64,000 bases of DNA from Lophius americanus (Eukaryota; Chordata; Actinopteri; Lophiiformes; Lophiidae). Shown piece by piece: positions 24,294-35,352 of this stretch. Position 1 is the first letter of the stretch. The number at the start of each line of letters is the position of its first letter. Both the position numbers and the translations under genes were made by a program. The stretch is from positions 787,501 through 851,500 of the forward strand of contig JBBDHG010000169.1 in assembly GCA_037951165.1 (NCBI GenBank), given 5' to 3'. The notes below the pieces were generated by a model that searched no databases, was not told where the DNA came from, and was given only the letters and a program-made list of their open reading frames with translations.

Positions 24294-25588
24294 TTCCTAT
24301 ACACTGAAGGTGGAAAAAAAATGATTTCAGAGTGAAAGCTTTCTTTATTTTTATTTTTTAACCATTGCTTATCCAATCCTCCTTCAGGCCGGCCAATAAG
24401 TGATGAGGGATTAGATGCAACCCTCGCCCTTCACTGCACAATATATCACCATGGCAATGTTCACACTGTCATTCTTTCCAATCTAGTCTCAGATTTTTTG
24501 GCGTAGTTGTTCACATTACTTTTAAAATGTGGCCATTTATAAGACTCCAGCCTAAACTGACCCGCCTGCTCAAAAGAACGATATCAGACGTCACATGCGG
24601 CATGCCGTCAACCCGGGAGCCTAAATGGAAGTGATTAAAGTAAGTTTGAACGCTTTCATGTATGGTGAAGTGTCAACAGTGATATAAAATAAAACCATGT
24701 TTATAGTACTTCTTCTTATCTGACGGTTCAGACTGAGGTCGCTTTGAAAAAAGAAAAATCTGTCCTGCGTCTGATTTAAACACCACATATGGAAAGGGGC
24801 CAAATTGGAACAGGAAAAGATCAGACTCCATGTGGTTTGTGCTGCTCACACTGCCATGAAAAAGTCACATATGAGTGCAGAATCAGAGCCGGGCTACATT
24901 TTTCCTGCAGTGTGAATGTTGTTGCCATCTGTAACCTGAGAAGTCCCGCTTCAATCAACACCAGACGCCGCTTTGTCGAAGCAACACAGATAACTTCAGC
25001 CCGCCAGTGTGGTCTGTCTCCACTGAAGGCCCATCGGGATTTTACCTTCATTCTGCACAGTGTGAAGTTTTTGATTTAAAAAAAAACAAAAACAAAAAAA
25101 ACATTGATTTATGTCGCAGTCAAAGGAAGAGGTCCATGCCTATAGCTCCCCCTGGTGGACATAGGTGATATTTTGCAGCCAAAGTCCATTTCATGGGTCA
25201 AAATCCCATTTGGGACTTAGTGGTTACAATGGCTATCCAACTGGGCCAAGTCCTAGTCCTGGTCCTATCCCACAAAGAATAAAACTGTTTGGGATAAAAT
25301 GAACTCGGGGGTATTTCTATCAAATACAGTTTCTAAACAGAGTCATTGATTGTTATGCTTGTTGTTAATGTAATATAATGATGTTGTAAGCCTTTTTTTA
25401 TATATAAAAAGGAAAAGGATAATAATTTAATCAGAGAATAACCATCAAAAGTAACAGGTAAGATGTTACAGACAATGAAAATGAAATCATTTTAAGTCCT
25501 ACCTGTTCATAGACACAAAGTTTAAGCAAATACACCTGGTAATTATGGAGCTATTTTGTTTATTTTGGGTACGTACTTCTGGTGTGGC

Positions 25589-26012
25589 TAGACTTAATAA
25601 TAAGAATAAGAATAATGCATTACATTTATTATGAATTTTACTTTTGGATCAAATCTCAAAGTGCTACAAGGTAAAAGCAGATAAGAGCATCAATAAAAAA
25701 TATAATAATAATTATATAGAAATATGACCAAAAAGCAGCAATGTTAATTAAAAGTTATAGGTTCTGCTAAAAAGGAAAGTTTTAAGTCCTTTTTTAAATG
25801 TGTCAGTCGTCTGTGGAGCCCTCAGATGGTCAGGGAGGGCATTCCACAGACGAGGGGCAGCAGAACAGAAGGCCCGATCACCCATGGTGCTGAGCTTAGT
25901 CCGGGGAAGGAGGAGGCGGTATGAGTGGGTAGAACGGAGGGATCGTGTTGAGGTTAGTGGGGTTTGTAGTTCTTTTAGGTAGGGGGGTGCGTTACCATGG
26001 ATACACTGGTGA
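25589..26012 (-). mobile_element. L2-type LINE, 3' end, copy 1
   Basis: On the minus strand the piece reads SAAPRLWNALPDHLRAPQTT and then a KKGLKTFLF-like end. This is the C-terminal tail typical of ORF2 proteins in fish L2-clade LINEs. Downstream comes the usual 3' end (a TTTGAGATTTGATCC-type block) with a short A/T-rich tail near 25600. It is 5'-truncated at about 26012. A near-identical copy sits at 32207-32630 in the opposite orientation, so the family moved recently. Confidence 0.85.
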
Positions 26013-26589
26013 GTGAGTACTTACAATAAAACGAGGGCTTACAAGACTTCCTATTATGACCACACTAACCAACTGTCTTCAAATTCTCACGTTATGAAAT
26101 CGAATGATTTTGTATATAATAAATAAGCCAAATAATGTTCTGTGCAAAACCGATATCACACTGAACATGTTCACAAAAGTTTTATTTATTGTTTTTCTTT
26201 TTAATACCACAGGATGATTTCAGATATGTTTGTAAGTTTACACTTCAGAAGGCAAAAAAGGAGGCTTAAAGTGAGACACATCTTAATAACTTTAAATCTT
26301 GTAACAGTATGAGCTTAAAAATGCATAATTCATTCACTATTGGTTTTTAAAAGAATGTTTACAAATGCTATTCTAAAGGGTTGCATGTCAGAATGGAGGT
26401 TATCTTACAAAGAGAGGATTCCAGGTTAAGAATATTTATGTCTTTTCGGTCGCTTCCTAACACATATACTGCTAATTTTGTACATATTAATTATGCCTAT
26501 TGTATTATGTGTCAGGACTGAACAATCTAAGCATGCAGGTGTCTCCCCTCAGGCAGACAACCTTGGTAATATGACTTATAACACATAGT

Positions 26590-27160
26590 TGAAATACTCT
26601 ACTACAAGCAAAAGTCCTGCATTCAAAATGATGCGTTAGTATTATCAGCAAATTGTACTCTGAGTAAAGTTAAAGTACTCATTGTTTTTGGATTACTTTT
26701 ACTGCTACATGTATGTATACACCTATATTAAACCTGATACTACATGTTGAGGTTATTTTAACTACTTTTAATGATGTTTATTTTAATGATACGAAGCACA
26801 TTTTTCACGAGGTTTGCCTGTTTTCAGCTTTTTGTGGAAATCTATGAGATAATCAGAGATTCTCACACCTCAGTAAGGATATGACTTTGTAATCTGAAAT
26901 ATAACTAGTATCTACAGCTGTCAGAAAAATGTAATTGAGTAGTAAGTAAAACATTTCCCTTGGTTATGACGTGGATTAAAAGTATAAAGTAGAATGAAAC
27001 TGAAATAATCTAATATATATATATATATTAGATTATTTCATATATGTATATATATATCTATATATACATATATATATAGATATATATTAAAAAGTAACTT
27101 CAAAGAAACTTAAATTGGTACTCAAGTACAGTACTTGAGTACACTTCACCACTAATAATC
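26590..27160. mobile_element. fish interspersed repeat, probable non-autonomous DNA transposon
   Basis: The left part has AAGCAAAAGTCCTGCATTCAAAATG, GTACTCTGAGTAAAGTTAAAGTACTC and TTACTTTTACTGCTACATG. The right end has ACTCAAGTACAGTACTTGAGT and TACACTTCACCACT. Both resemble a very common teleost repeat built from CAAGTA/TACTTG motifs. No coding sequence is seen. An AT palindrome block (27001-27088) interrupts it near the right end. I recall the family by pattern only, and the class is uncertain. Confidence 0.5.
27001..27088. repeat. AT palindrome block
   Basis: 27001-27040 is a perfect 40-bp palindrome (arms TGAAATAATC...GATTATTTCA around an AT core). Further TATATA(G/C)A palindromic runs follow to 27088. 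It is likely to extrude a cruciform and to be unstable. Confidence 0.9.
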
Positions 27161-27473
27161 ATTTCATGTCCTCACGTTAATATTTCAAGACTTTACTGAA
27201 AAATAACGGAAAGATCAGACTTCAGCCACAAACTGATGATAATACACGACTTTTTGACGCGTATTCAGTGATATTTCCCTACTTGGCTGCTATTGTTTAC
27301 AAGAGGATTCGGTGTTATCTAAGATTCTGCAGCTAATAAAGGAACCTCTACGTCGTTTACTGTGGGGAACTCACAATGTCCGAGCTGTCAGAGAAAAACT
27401 CACAAAAGGCTGAAAGAGGAAATCCCATAAAGTGAGTATTTGTTTCTATTCATCAAAAAGAGTCCTAACTTAC

Positions 27474-27620
27474 CAACCCACCAGGGAATGTCTGCTTGGA
27501 TCCCTGCTGAACCCGGTCAACATCCAGCTCACAAAGATCAGGTAGAGTCCGAGAGTCCAGAAGAAGAGTGTGAGGAAAGTCTCCGGGCTGTTCGATGTTT
27601 GGTTGCTCTTGTTACTTCAT
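27474..27620 (-). other. cblb: candidate non-coding first exon of cblb
   Basis: A strong minus-strand donor, GTAAGT at 27473-27468, follows CCTGGTGGGTTG. It is the best site upstream of the start-codon exon, which has an acceptor 10 nt before its ATG and so needs a leader exon. Only the 3' edge (27474) is supported. The left-to-right extent is a guess, and the transcription start may lie in the GC-richer DNA up to about 27720. Confidence 0.35.
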
Positions 27621-28947
27621 TAAAGATCGTCCATGTTTTACTGTTCTGTTATCTGAGAGCTGTGGCCCAGCTGCTGGCGGAGGAGCTGGATAAAAGCTGG
27701 GAGGGCTGCGCCGTGTGTTTGTACAGCGACATCGGTGTAAAGTTAGCCTGTGATAGAATACGTCACATCCGGTTATGTATTTCAAAATAAACTTACCATA
27801 TACGACAAAAAAAAATACCCACATTGTATTTACTTACTTTTTTCAACTTTATTCAGTTTGTATTCAATTTCACTATTCACGCGAGCGTTTATTACTGCGG
27901 CTATAATACCCGTATGCTTGTCTTTTTTACCTCTGGTCTTGGAATTTTCTACTTTTAATTTAATGGTAAACCATCAGCTTCCTGTATCGTGTGTTCAGTC
28001 AAGACAGTTCCGGTGGTAGGAGGGCCGATGGGACTATGAAGCAATATTTCCAGGAAACGACCAAAGCGATGACAGAGGCGACCCACCCATCGCTGCCCCT
28101 GTTAGGATGTCACCAATGTCAAGTTTGATAGACCGGGAAAGAGCAGCATCCTGGGGTCTGTAAAGATAGAAGACTCCCTGGTGAACCCCCCAGGATCCAC
28201 AATTAGGTCTCTGAAAAAAAATGGTCCTCGAAAGTTTGGTAATACTCTAATAAGAATTCTGTTCTTTTCTGTGGTATGATGATTTTTCACACGCACAGTA
28301 ACCCGGTGTGCATGTTGATTTTGAACCTGGAAACTTCTTGCTGTGAGGAAACTGGGTTAGCCACCATGCCACCACTGAAGTTTCCACTCACTCTTCTTGA
28401 TGTGTGCAGTCAAAACCAAGAACATTGTAGTTGGGTGAAGACTTCCAATGATGTCCAATCAGGACAAGCCTCTTCTAATCCAACATTTTTTCCCCTTTGC
28501 TTTTCTGTGGCATGAAACTGTTTTGTTTTGCAGAAAGTTGTATTTCAATAGTCGTGTAAGAGGACATAGTCTGTGAAACCCCCATAAACCCACAGTCCAC
28601 CCCTGATATTTACTTGCAGTCCGTTACGAGATGGTTAATATATAGATTTAGTCAGTTTTGTTGCTGAACAGTACTTCCAGTGTCGCTTGACCAGGCTGGT
28701 TGCTAACATTGTTACCCCTCAGGTGTTTTGGCGAACTCTGACCTCAGAGCTGCTAAGTACTTAAGTATTTAAGAGATTAAATGACTCTAATATTAAAACA
28801 GTAGCAGGAACTGCACAAAACAGTTCCCTCATCAACAGTTTTCCCTGGGCTGTTCTTGACCGACATAATTCCATTATCTGGACCCATTAACACGTTGTCT
28901 CTTTCTTTTGCTATTTCATGGCAGATAGAAACCATCATTAGCCCCTG
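27621..28947. other. presumed intergenic or promoter region upstream of cblb
   Basis: The DNA contains a GC-richer island-like stretch near 27660-27730 and a coding-like open patch at about 28028-28157 (plus strand, NDQSDDRGDPPIAAP...) bounded by TTTCCAG and a GTAAAG donor. That patch does not join in phase to the next candidate exon. Nothing here is recognised. Confidence 0.4.
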
Positions 28948-29136
28948 ATGTCTGATCCCACAGAAGAACTACTGTTTCATAAATTCCAGAATGAAATGCT
29001 GGTCATGAGAGAAAGGTATGGGAGCACAGAGGGTCTCCTACATCATCAGAACAGGACCGTGAAGCAATGGAAGAAGGTGTGCTGCTTACATTCTGATAGA
29101 ATACACAGTGCATCAGCCAGAGCTGCAATGACCCAG
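28948..29136 (+). CDS. candidate exon of an unrecognised small gene (1 of 3)
   Basis: From an ATG at 28948 the plus strand is open for 63 codons (MSDPTEELLFHKFQNEML...), ending ATGACCCAG just before a good GTACGT donor. A stop in the same frame lies upstream, after a TTTCATGGCAG acceptor, so this would be a first coding exon with its leader. The peptide is basic and helical-looking (RTVKQWKKVCC). It joins in phase to the candidates at 29649 and 30497. I recognise no family, and there is no independent evidence. Confidence 0.25.
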
Positions 29137-29148
29137 GTACGTTTGAAG

Positions 29149-29150
<2 letters not shown>

Positions 29151-29182
<32 letters not shown>
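29151..29182. repeat. CA microsatellite
   Basis: About 16 tandem CA dinucleotides. Confidence 0.95.
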
Positions 29183-29185
<3 letters not shown>

Positions 29186-29648
29186 AGATTCTCCCTCTTT
29201 ACCTCTCGTTTTTCCCAATGCGCCTTCTTCCTGCTATGTATCACAAATACACTTTATAATATTTACTATCTTAACACACTTTCACGCTGACTACGTGTCT
29301 TAGGAGTATCTACAGTATGTAGTTTCCCCCCTACATCAAGAACCTTTCAGATGGTAGGAACTAAAGAGGAAGTTAAGTTTGAAGAATGTTCATGTTTGTT
29401 TTGTTTTTTTTCAAACTGAGATAGATCCAGGAGATAATTCCCTCACATTCTTGAAATTGTCAAAAATTCGAGCGGTTGAACTTGATCCATCCTGACTCAA
29501 ATCCCGTATACCCCATGACAAACACCCCGTAACACAAAGCTGAAGTTTGGACCAACTGTAAAATGAGTTTATGGGCATCAATAATATTTATAAATACCAT
29601 CAGATTGCATACTGTCGCGGCATAAAGTGCTGGAAGATGACATCATAG

Positions 29649-29712
29649 TTCTTTTTAATGAACCCATTCTGTGTACGGCGGCTCCCTAGACAATTTCAAT
29701 CTCAGTATAGAG
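29649..29712 (+). CDS. candidate exon of an unrecognised small gene (2 of 3)
   Basis: An open segment (…MNPFCVRRLPRQFQSQYR) between a weak acceptor (ATCATAG, no good pyrimidine tract) and a strong donor, AGAG|GTAAGA. It enters in phase 0 and leaves in phase 1, as the neighbouring candidates need. The weak acceptor is the main doubt. Confidence 0.2.
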
Positions 29713-30496
29713 GTAAGATCAGGGACATTTTAATTAGGGGCCGGTTTTACATAAAAAATATGAGTATAAAAAAATGGCCATTGAAGAAATACTGCATTTT
29801 TATGGACAGCTATCATTTGATTTTACGTGTAAGGTCTGAATTCTGGACAGCAGAGGGCAATGAACCCCTACAAAAAAAAAAAAAAAAAGTTTAGACAGGA
29901 AAATGTGAATGCACTGGGCTCATACTCGGTTTAAAGGTATAATTCACATGCATGGCTATCTACATATGACATATATTTGTAAAATATATATTATTCACAT
30001 TCCATGTTTGCTGTTAAATTAAAGATGGAAGTAAAATAAAATAGAAATGTAACAGAATTATGCAAAGTAATCTGTGTGGTGTCTTTCTCTAAAATGCTTG
30101 AACACTCAAAGTGCTTCGAAACATGAATATAGACAGCGGTCAGCCATAACATTACAACCACTGATGAATTCAGATTGAGAAATGTCAGCGGGTGGGCTGT
30201 AGTAGGCAGGAAGTGAACTGGACTTCCTGTGTCAGAAGCACAAGAAATGGACAAATGTTAGGATAATAATAATAACTTTTTTTATATAGCAATTTGAGTG
30301 TGTGTGTGTGAGGGTTGCTCTCGTGATTAACATGTTATCACTCAATGCTGCATACCTCAGTAGGGGTGAGGGAAACCCTCAGACCAACACCCCACCCTTA
30401 TCACCCTGAGACCATACACATAGAGCAGGCTGTTAGACCACCCAACAACCCATTCACGCACACATCTACTGCGTATCACGTCTGTGTGATAACGAG

Positions 30497-30612
30497 ATGT
30501 GGTGGTCAAATGTCTGGAAGAAGGAGATATAGAGTATTTTGAAGACTATATCGACAGCCTGCCTCGATCCCCTGCAGATCTCCGGAGTTTAACATCGAGA
30601 CAACCTGCATAG
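30497..30612 (+). CDS. candidate exon of an unrecognised small gene (3 of 3)
   Basis: With one base from the previous candidate it reads DVVVKCLEEGDIEYFEDYID and on to SLTSRQPA, then TAG at 30610. Codon choice and acidic composition look coding. However, the acceptor (AACGAG) is poor, and a strong donor GTAAGA lies directly after the stop, so another frame using an acceptor at CCCCTGCAG could be the real exon. Confidence 0.22.
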
Positions 30613-31192
30613 AGGTAAGAAATAATAAGAAAATAATGTGAATTTATAATTGTTTGCATTGAATAACTGAAATAGTTTTATAATATTTGACAAAGCTGTT
30701 AATTAATTTATCATGTCTGTTCATTTTTATAGTTTCCCCTTTTTTTTATGTCAGCTTTTACTTTATAACCTGGTAGCACGGGTCAAAAGAGACAAATAGG
30801 TTTATTTTATCCTTAAAAATGAGGGCTGGTTTCTGAAAAACAAACGTTTACTCTGTAATGGTTGTTATATTGTTGCATGTCATTACCGCTATCTTATTAT
30901 TTTGTTATTATTGAATCTGTCATTGTGTTTAAGTCTTCACTTTTCTACCATAAGAAAAAACAACAAGAGTGAGATAGTATGTTGAAAAATTAGTTCTGAA
31001 GCAATTTGTTGGTATGACTAGTTATAATTGAAACATGAACACAGAAAAAACCTTTGAAGGAATATCTGCAGCCTTTATCGGGGTTCTTTTTTCTTATACG
31101 CTCATAAGCGATTTTGAGGTCATCAAATAGCTATCAACTCAGATTTAAAACAAACAAACTGCATAACATAACAAACTATACGAGACAATATA

Positions 31193-31400
31193 TTAGAATA
31201 AAATAGAATAGAATGGATCTTTATTGTCATTGTTTTAAAAACAACAAAAACGCCGTTAAGCAGCTCTTGTTTACGCAAAAAGAAAGAAAGAAAGAAAGAA
31301 ATAAGTAGCAGCATCAAAATGTAACAGCAGATAGAAATATAGGAATATAAATAAAATATACATAATATATAGATGATGATAATAATAAACATTAAAACTG
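31193..31400 (-). mobile_element. retroposon 3' tail fragment
   Basis: On the minus strand it reads ACAATGACAATAAAGATCC followed by repeated ATTCTATT, a tail typical of fish non-LTR elements. An AAAG microsatellite (about 31278-31300) and AT-rich DNA lie upstream of the tail. The element type cannot be fixed. Confidence 0.45.
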
Positions 31401-32137
31401 TAAAATTTACACATTCCCTTCCGTTCAGGCACTAAGTGCTTCAGTTGAATATGTTAGGATGTGGAATTCGTGTAAAATAAAATTAATAATAAAAGTCATT
31501 TATAGTATAATGAGATAAAATTGATTATGGAGTTAAATGAAAAAAAAAATAATATAATGTAAAAAAAAACACGTCTAACTCGGCTAACTAACTACTCTAT
31601 TACCAACCTTATTATCCTTATTCCTATAGTATAGCAATAATAATAATAATCCAGTTAGCAGAAGGTAATTAAAAACAAAACTCTGTATCAGTGCAGTTCA
31701 AGGTTAAGGAGTGTTTTTTTTTTAGCTGTCTTCTTACGATAAAGAGCAAGCTGTCTTCACTGATATCGATAAGTGGTGTCTGTCAGCCATAACTAATAAA
31801 AGCTGCGGCCTTATGTCCTAGTCTATTAATAGTTTAGCAACAGGAGGACAAGCTTAAGTCACTTCTAAACGTTACAAGAAGTTAATGTAGGACAGATGTG
31901 TTACTTCCTTTTAAAGCTGCAGAGTTTTGAAAAAAAGCTCAGTAATTCCAATCCTTTTATTTGTCCACCAGGATGATTGTAGAAGCTAATATCAGTAACG
32001 CATGACAGTAATAAAGTTGACTTGAGAAGGAGGAGTTAATTATTTTTTTTAGCATCTTTTGATACGTATGAGTACGAAGCTATGTTTTGAAGGCTGGAAA
32101 AATGATACTTTACCACCACGTTAAAGTGGGACATGAC

Positions 32138-32206
32138 GCTTATATCTAGATATAAGCTTCATGTATATATGAAGATATATATGTCTTCATATATATATAT
32201 GAAGAT
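32138..32206. repeat. cluster of perfect palindromes
   Basis: GCTTATATCTAGATATAAGC at 32138-32157 is a perfect 20-bp palindrome, and a second perfect 22-bp one spans 32184-32205 (TCTTC arms around an AT core). They abut the truncated 5' end of the LINE copy that follows. Confidence 0.85.
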
Positions 32207-32630
32207 TCTCACCAGTGCATCCATGGCAATGCACCCCCCTATCTAAAAGAACTACTCACCCCACTGACCTCAACACGATCCCTCCGTTCTACCCACTCAT
32301 ACCGCCTCCTCCTTCCCCGGACTAAGCTCAGCACCATGGGTGATCGGACCTTCTGTTCTGCTGCCCCTCGTCTGTGGAATGCCCTCCCTGACCATCTGAG
32401 GGCTCCACAGACGACTGACACATTAAAAAAAGGACTTAAAACTTTCCTTTTTAGCAGAACCTATAACTTTAATTAACATTGCTGCTTTTTGGTCTGGTTT
32501 TTATATAGTTATTATTTTTATTTTTTATTGATGCTTTTATCTGCTTTTACTTTGTAACACTTTGAGATTTGATCCAAATGTAAAGTGCGTTATAAATTAT
32601 ATGTATTATTATTATTATTATTATTATTTT
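32207..32630 (+). mobile_element. L2-type LINE, 3' end, copy 2
   Basis: The plus strand encodes the tail of an L2-clade ORF2: LKELLTPLTSTRSLRSTHSY, then LPRTKLSTMGDR, SAAPRLWNALPDHLRAPQTT and KKGLKTFLFSRTYNFN, then a stop. The 3' end has GTAACACTTTGAGATTTGATCC and GTAAAGTGCGTTATAAA, finishing in an ATT microsatellite. That is the expected L2 terminus. It is 5'-truncated at about 32207. Confidence 0.9.
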
Positions 32631-33501
32631 ATATATAGATATAAGCTTGATATATATAGAGTTTTGTTTGAGAAATATTGCTAGTCTATTAATGTATTGC
32701 TTAAGACCTGTAGTAATCGGTAATCTTTTTGCTGTAGAATACTTTGGTTTATCAGAAATGTACATTCGCAAGTCATCTGCGTAACTTTGGTAACGTACAC
32801 TGTGGTGCCGTGTGATGTCATTGTGGCAGCACCTACAGCATTGGGAGAATAATGCTACAAAACACCACAAGATGTCGTGCTTCTATAGGCACAACACCAC
32901 CAAGACTAACATCACATTTACTGGATGCATGTTTTCACATCAGTTTAGCATACAATCAGGAAAACACCAACCTTTCAAAATAGTAATCAATGTATTATTG
33001 AACTTAGGTCTATCTGACAATAATTAAGACCTTCAATTTTCATCAGAAATGAGTTTGAGGTGGCTGATTATCTTAGTCAGAGCACTAAAGAAAGTTATTT
33101 TTGCCCTAAATTGTCTTATATTTTTATTGATATTATCTTTTCTTGATCAGAAATAATAATAATATCAATAGAGAAGAAATTCAAAGAAAAAATAAATAGA
33201 TGTTTCAACTAAACAATAACAATTGCATTAATATTCGTTCAGTAAGCGGTGAGTCAGGTGGCCATTGTTTACATGAATGAGTGGGCGGAAGTCCAAACGT
33301 GGCAACAGAAGTCAAGTGGTTCTAATGAATGAGTGGGAGAGAGAGGAGAGTAGAGGAGGAGATGGCAGAGGCTAAACATTCTGGAAATATGTCTTTTTTT
33401 TATCGGCTCTTGTGCAGCAATCTCATTTGTTTCAATGCAAATTTGAAAATTTGCAAAAGTTTTTCATTTCTATGATCGACAGAGCAAAGCAGAACTACTG
33501 A
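32631..33501 (+). other. upstream region of the giant coiled-coil gene
   Basis: AT-rich DNA becomes purine- and GC-richer at about 33240-33370 (GTGGGCGGAAGTCC, GTGGCAACAG, GAGAGAGGAGAGTAGAGGAGG), a plausible promoter or leader. A pyrimidine-rich tract ending ATCGACAG at 33482 could be the acceptor of the start-codon exon, leaving about 20 nt of leader. No TATA box is convincing. Confidence 0.4.
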
Positions 33502-35352
33502 ATGACCCAAATGGAGCATAACTGGACCATGGAAAACACAGAGCAATTAGAAGAAAAACAAACAAAAAATAGAAACAACAAGAAGGAGGCTATAAAAAGA
33601 CAAAGAAATCTGACACGTCAATTAGTGGAGGATGTCAAGCAACTGTGGGAAGAGACACAAAGAGACAGAAATGAAATTTACTACCTGAGGAGAACGACGG
33701 CGCAACAACGGGAGAACATAGATAGTTTCACATCCAAACAACGCAAGCAGCACTTATTCATGCAACGACTGAGATTCCATTTCCAAAATGTTATCGAGAA
33801 ACTCCAGGAAAATAAAAATCAAGCCACAAAAGAGCATGGTCAACTTCAGAAACTGCTCGCTGGAATATACCACGAGAGAGAAACTCTGGGAAGAAGACGC
33901 GCTGAGATCACGAGTGAACGGCAGAGGTTGGATATGATCAAGTATGAAAGGATCAAATCTCCAGATATTAAGGAACCCGTGGAGCAGATCCAGGTTGTCC
34001 AAATGATAACAGAGAGGCTACTTAGTGATAGTCTGATGAGTATAATGAACACAAATAAGAAAATAAGGATTGAAACAAAGCGGACAAAAGAAGAGATGGA
34101 GAAAAACACGGTAGAAATAAAGCAAGAGTTAGCAATTACCAAAGAGGATATAACACGGCAACGTCAGGACTTTGAGCTCCTCAAGCTTTACATGAAAGTA
34201 AATGTCAACAAGATGAAGCAAAGGCTGGAAGAAATCCAAAGAGATGCCAAAGTTTCAGAGAATGAAACGGGAGAGAGAGCGGAAGGAAAGACGGCCTTCG
34301 ACACGGTGCAAATGAAACTCGACACATTCCAGGAGGAGATGGCGAGACTTTGGGATACACTGGAAGATGATGAAGAACAACTAGAGGTGACTCTGACAGA
34401 CAGGCAGGCAATTCAGACTAACATGGGCCAAATAGACACAGCGATACCTGAGCCTCAAACACAAAGACCAGATGTAGATGCTAGCATGAAGATAGCACAG
34501 CGGGGAAACCCCCTCCAGTCTGAGAGAGACGAGATGGAAGGCATCAGAGCTAAACTACAAACAGAGAGAGAAAGCTTTGAAAGAGACAGGAAGTTAGCTA
34601 AAGCAGAAATGGAAGCATTGAATTCTATGAGAGAAAGCACCGAGGCCCAAAAACAGGAACTAGATGACAAACTGCACAAGACAAAGAAAGAGATCAGAGA
34701 GATGGAGGTTGTGAGGGCTGAACTTGAGATGAAGAGGAATGAACTGGAAAGAATCATGAGATTGAACAGGAGGAGAACAGAAGCAATCAGCATGATGAAG
34801 GACGAGACTGAACATCCCAAACAAGACAGAGCAGATGGAGAGACTGAGGAGAACACGGAATACCGGAGTGATGGGCAGGAGAGAAGACTTCAAGGAGCTG
34901 ACAGAGCTGGAGAAATAACACAACATCAAAAAAGTCAGTCTGAAGAAGACGGCGAAGGGGAAAGTGGTTTGCGGAGCGTGATTCTCGAGATAGCAGAAAT
35001 GAGAGAGAAACTGCGTAGGGCGAGAGAAGTTGGAACGCCAAGCAAGAGAGATGATATCAAACAAGACAAATGGAAGAATTATGAAGCAAGGAATCAAAGA
35101 CGGGAGCTGGACCAGCGGCTGGAGAAGATCGTGAAGGAGAGGGATGAGTTAGAAATCGCCAAGATGAAGATGCAGCGACAAAGAGAAGAGTTTGAACAGA
35201 AGCTGAAAAACACAGTAAATGCAATTCTGACTGTGGGTGCGATAAAGACTAATATAGAAAAAGCTGTGGCGGAGATGAACAACGTCCGGGAGGTGATGCT
35301 TGGAGGCCAAAGGCAGATGGAAGAGCACAAGGAAGAAGTAAAGAAAATAATG
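33502..35352 (+). CDS. giant coiled-coil protein, exon 1 (residues 1-617)
   Basis: I do not recognise the gene. The frame opens at an ATG immediately preceded by an in-frame TGA, so translation starts here or at the second Met four codons on. It runs 617 codons rich in Glu, Lys, Arg, Gln and Met with heptad-like spacing. There is no signal peptide, no membrane segment and almost no Pro or Cys, so it is a long cytoplasmic or nuclear coiled coil. A motif near the end, RELDQRLEKIVKERDELEIA (35101-35160), recurs three times in degenerate form downstream. The exon closes KKIM before a perfect GTAAGT donor at 35353, in phase 0. Golgin, trichohyalin or centrosomal types are possible relatives by composition only. 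Confidence 0.85.

Larger units (their letters stand above)
24304..27473 (-). other. cblb: probable cblb intron 1 (leader intron), 3.2 kb
   Basis: Non-coding DNA between the start-codon exon and a candidate leader exon ending at 27474. It holds a CTCF-like motif AGCTCCCCCTGGTGG (25144-25158), an L2 LINE end, a fish transposon-like repeat and a 40-bp perfect palindrome. The plus strand has an isolated ATG followed by 18 open codons and a GTGAGT donor at 27376-27431, discussed as an alternative first exon of a divergent gene. Confidence 0.5.

Noticed and set aside
24109..24324. A 71-codon plus-strand open frame
   Set aside because: It is the antisense shadow of the cblb start-codon exon.
25800..25982. 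A 60-codon plus-strand protein with a near-copy on the minus strand at 32239-32421
   Set aside because: Both are the antisense of the L2 LINE ORF2 tail.
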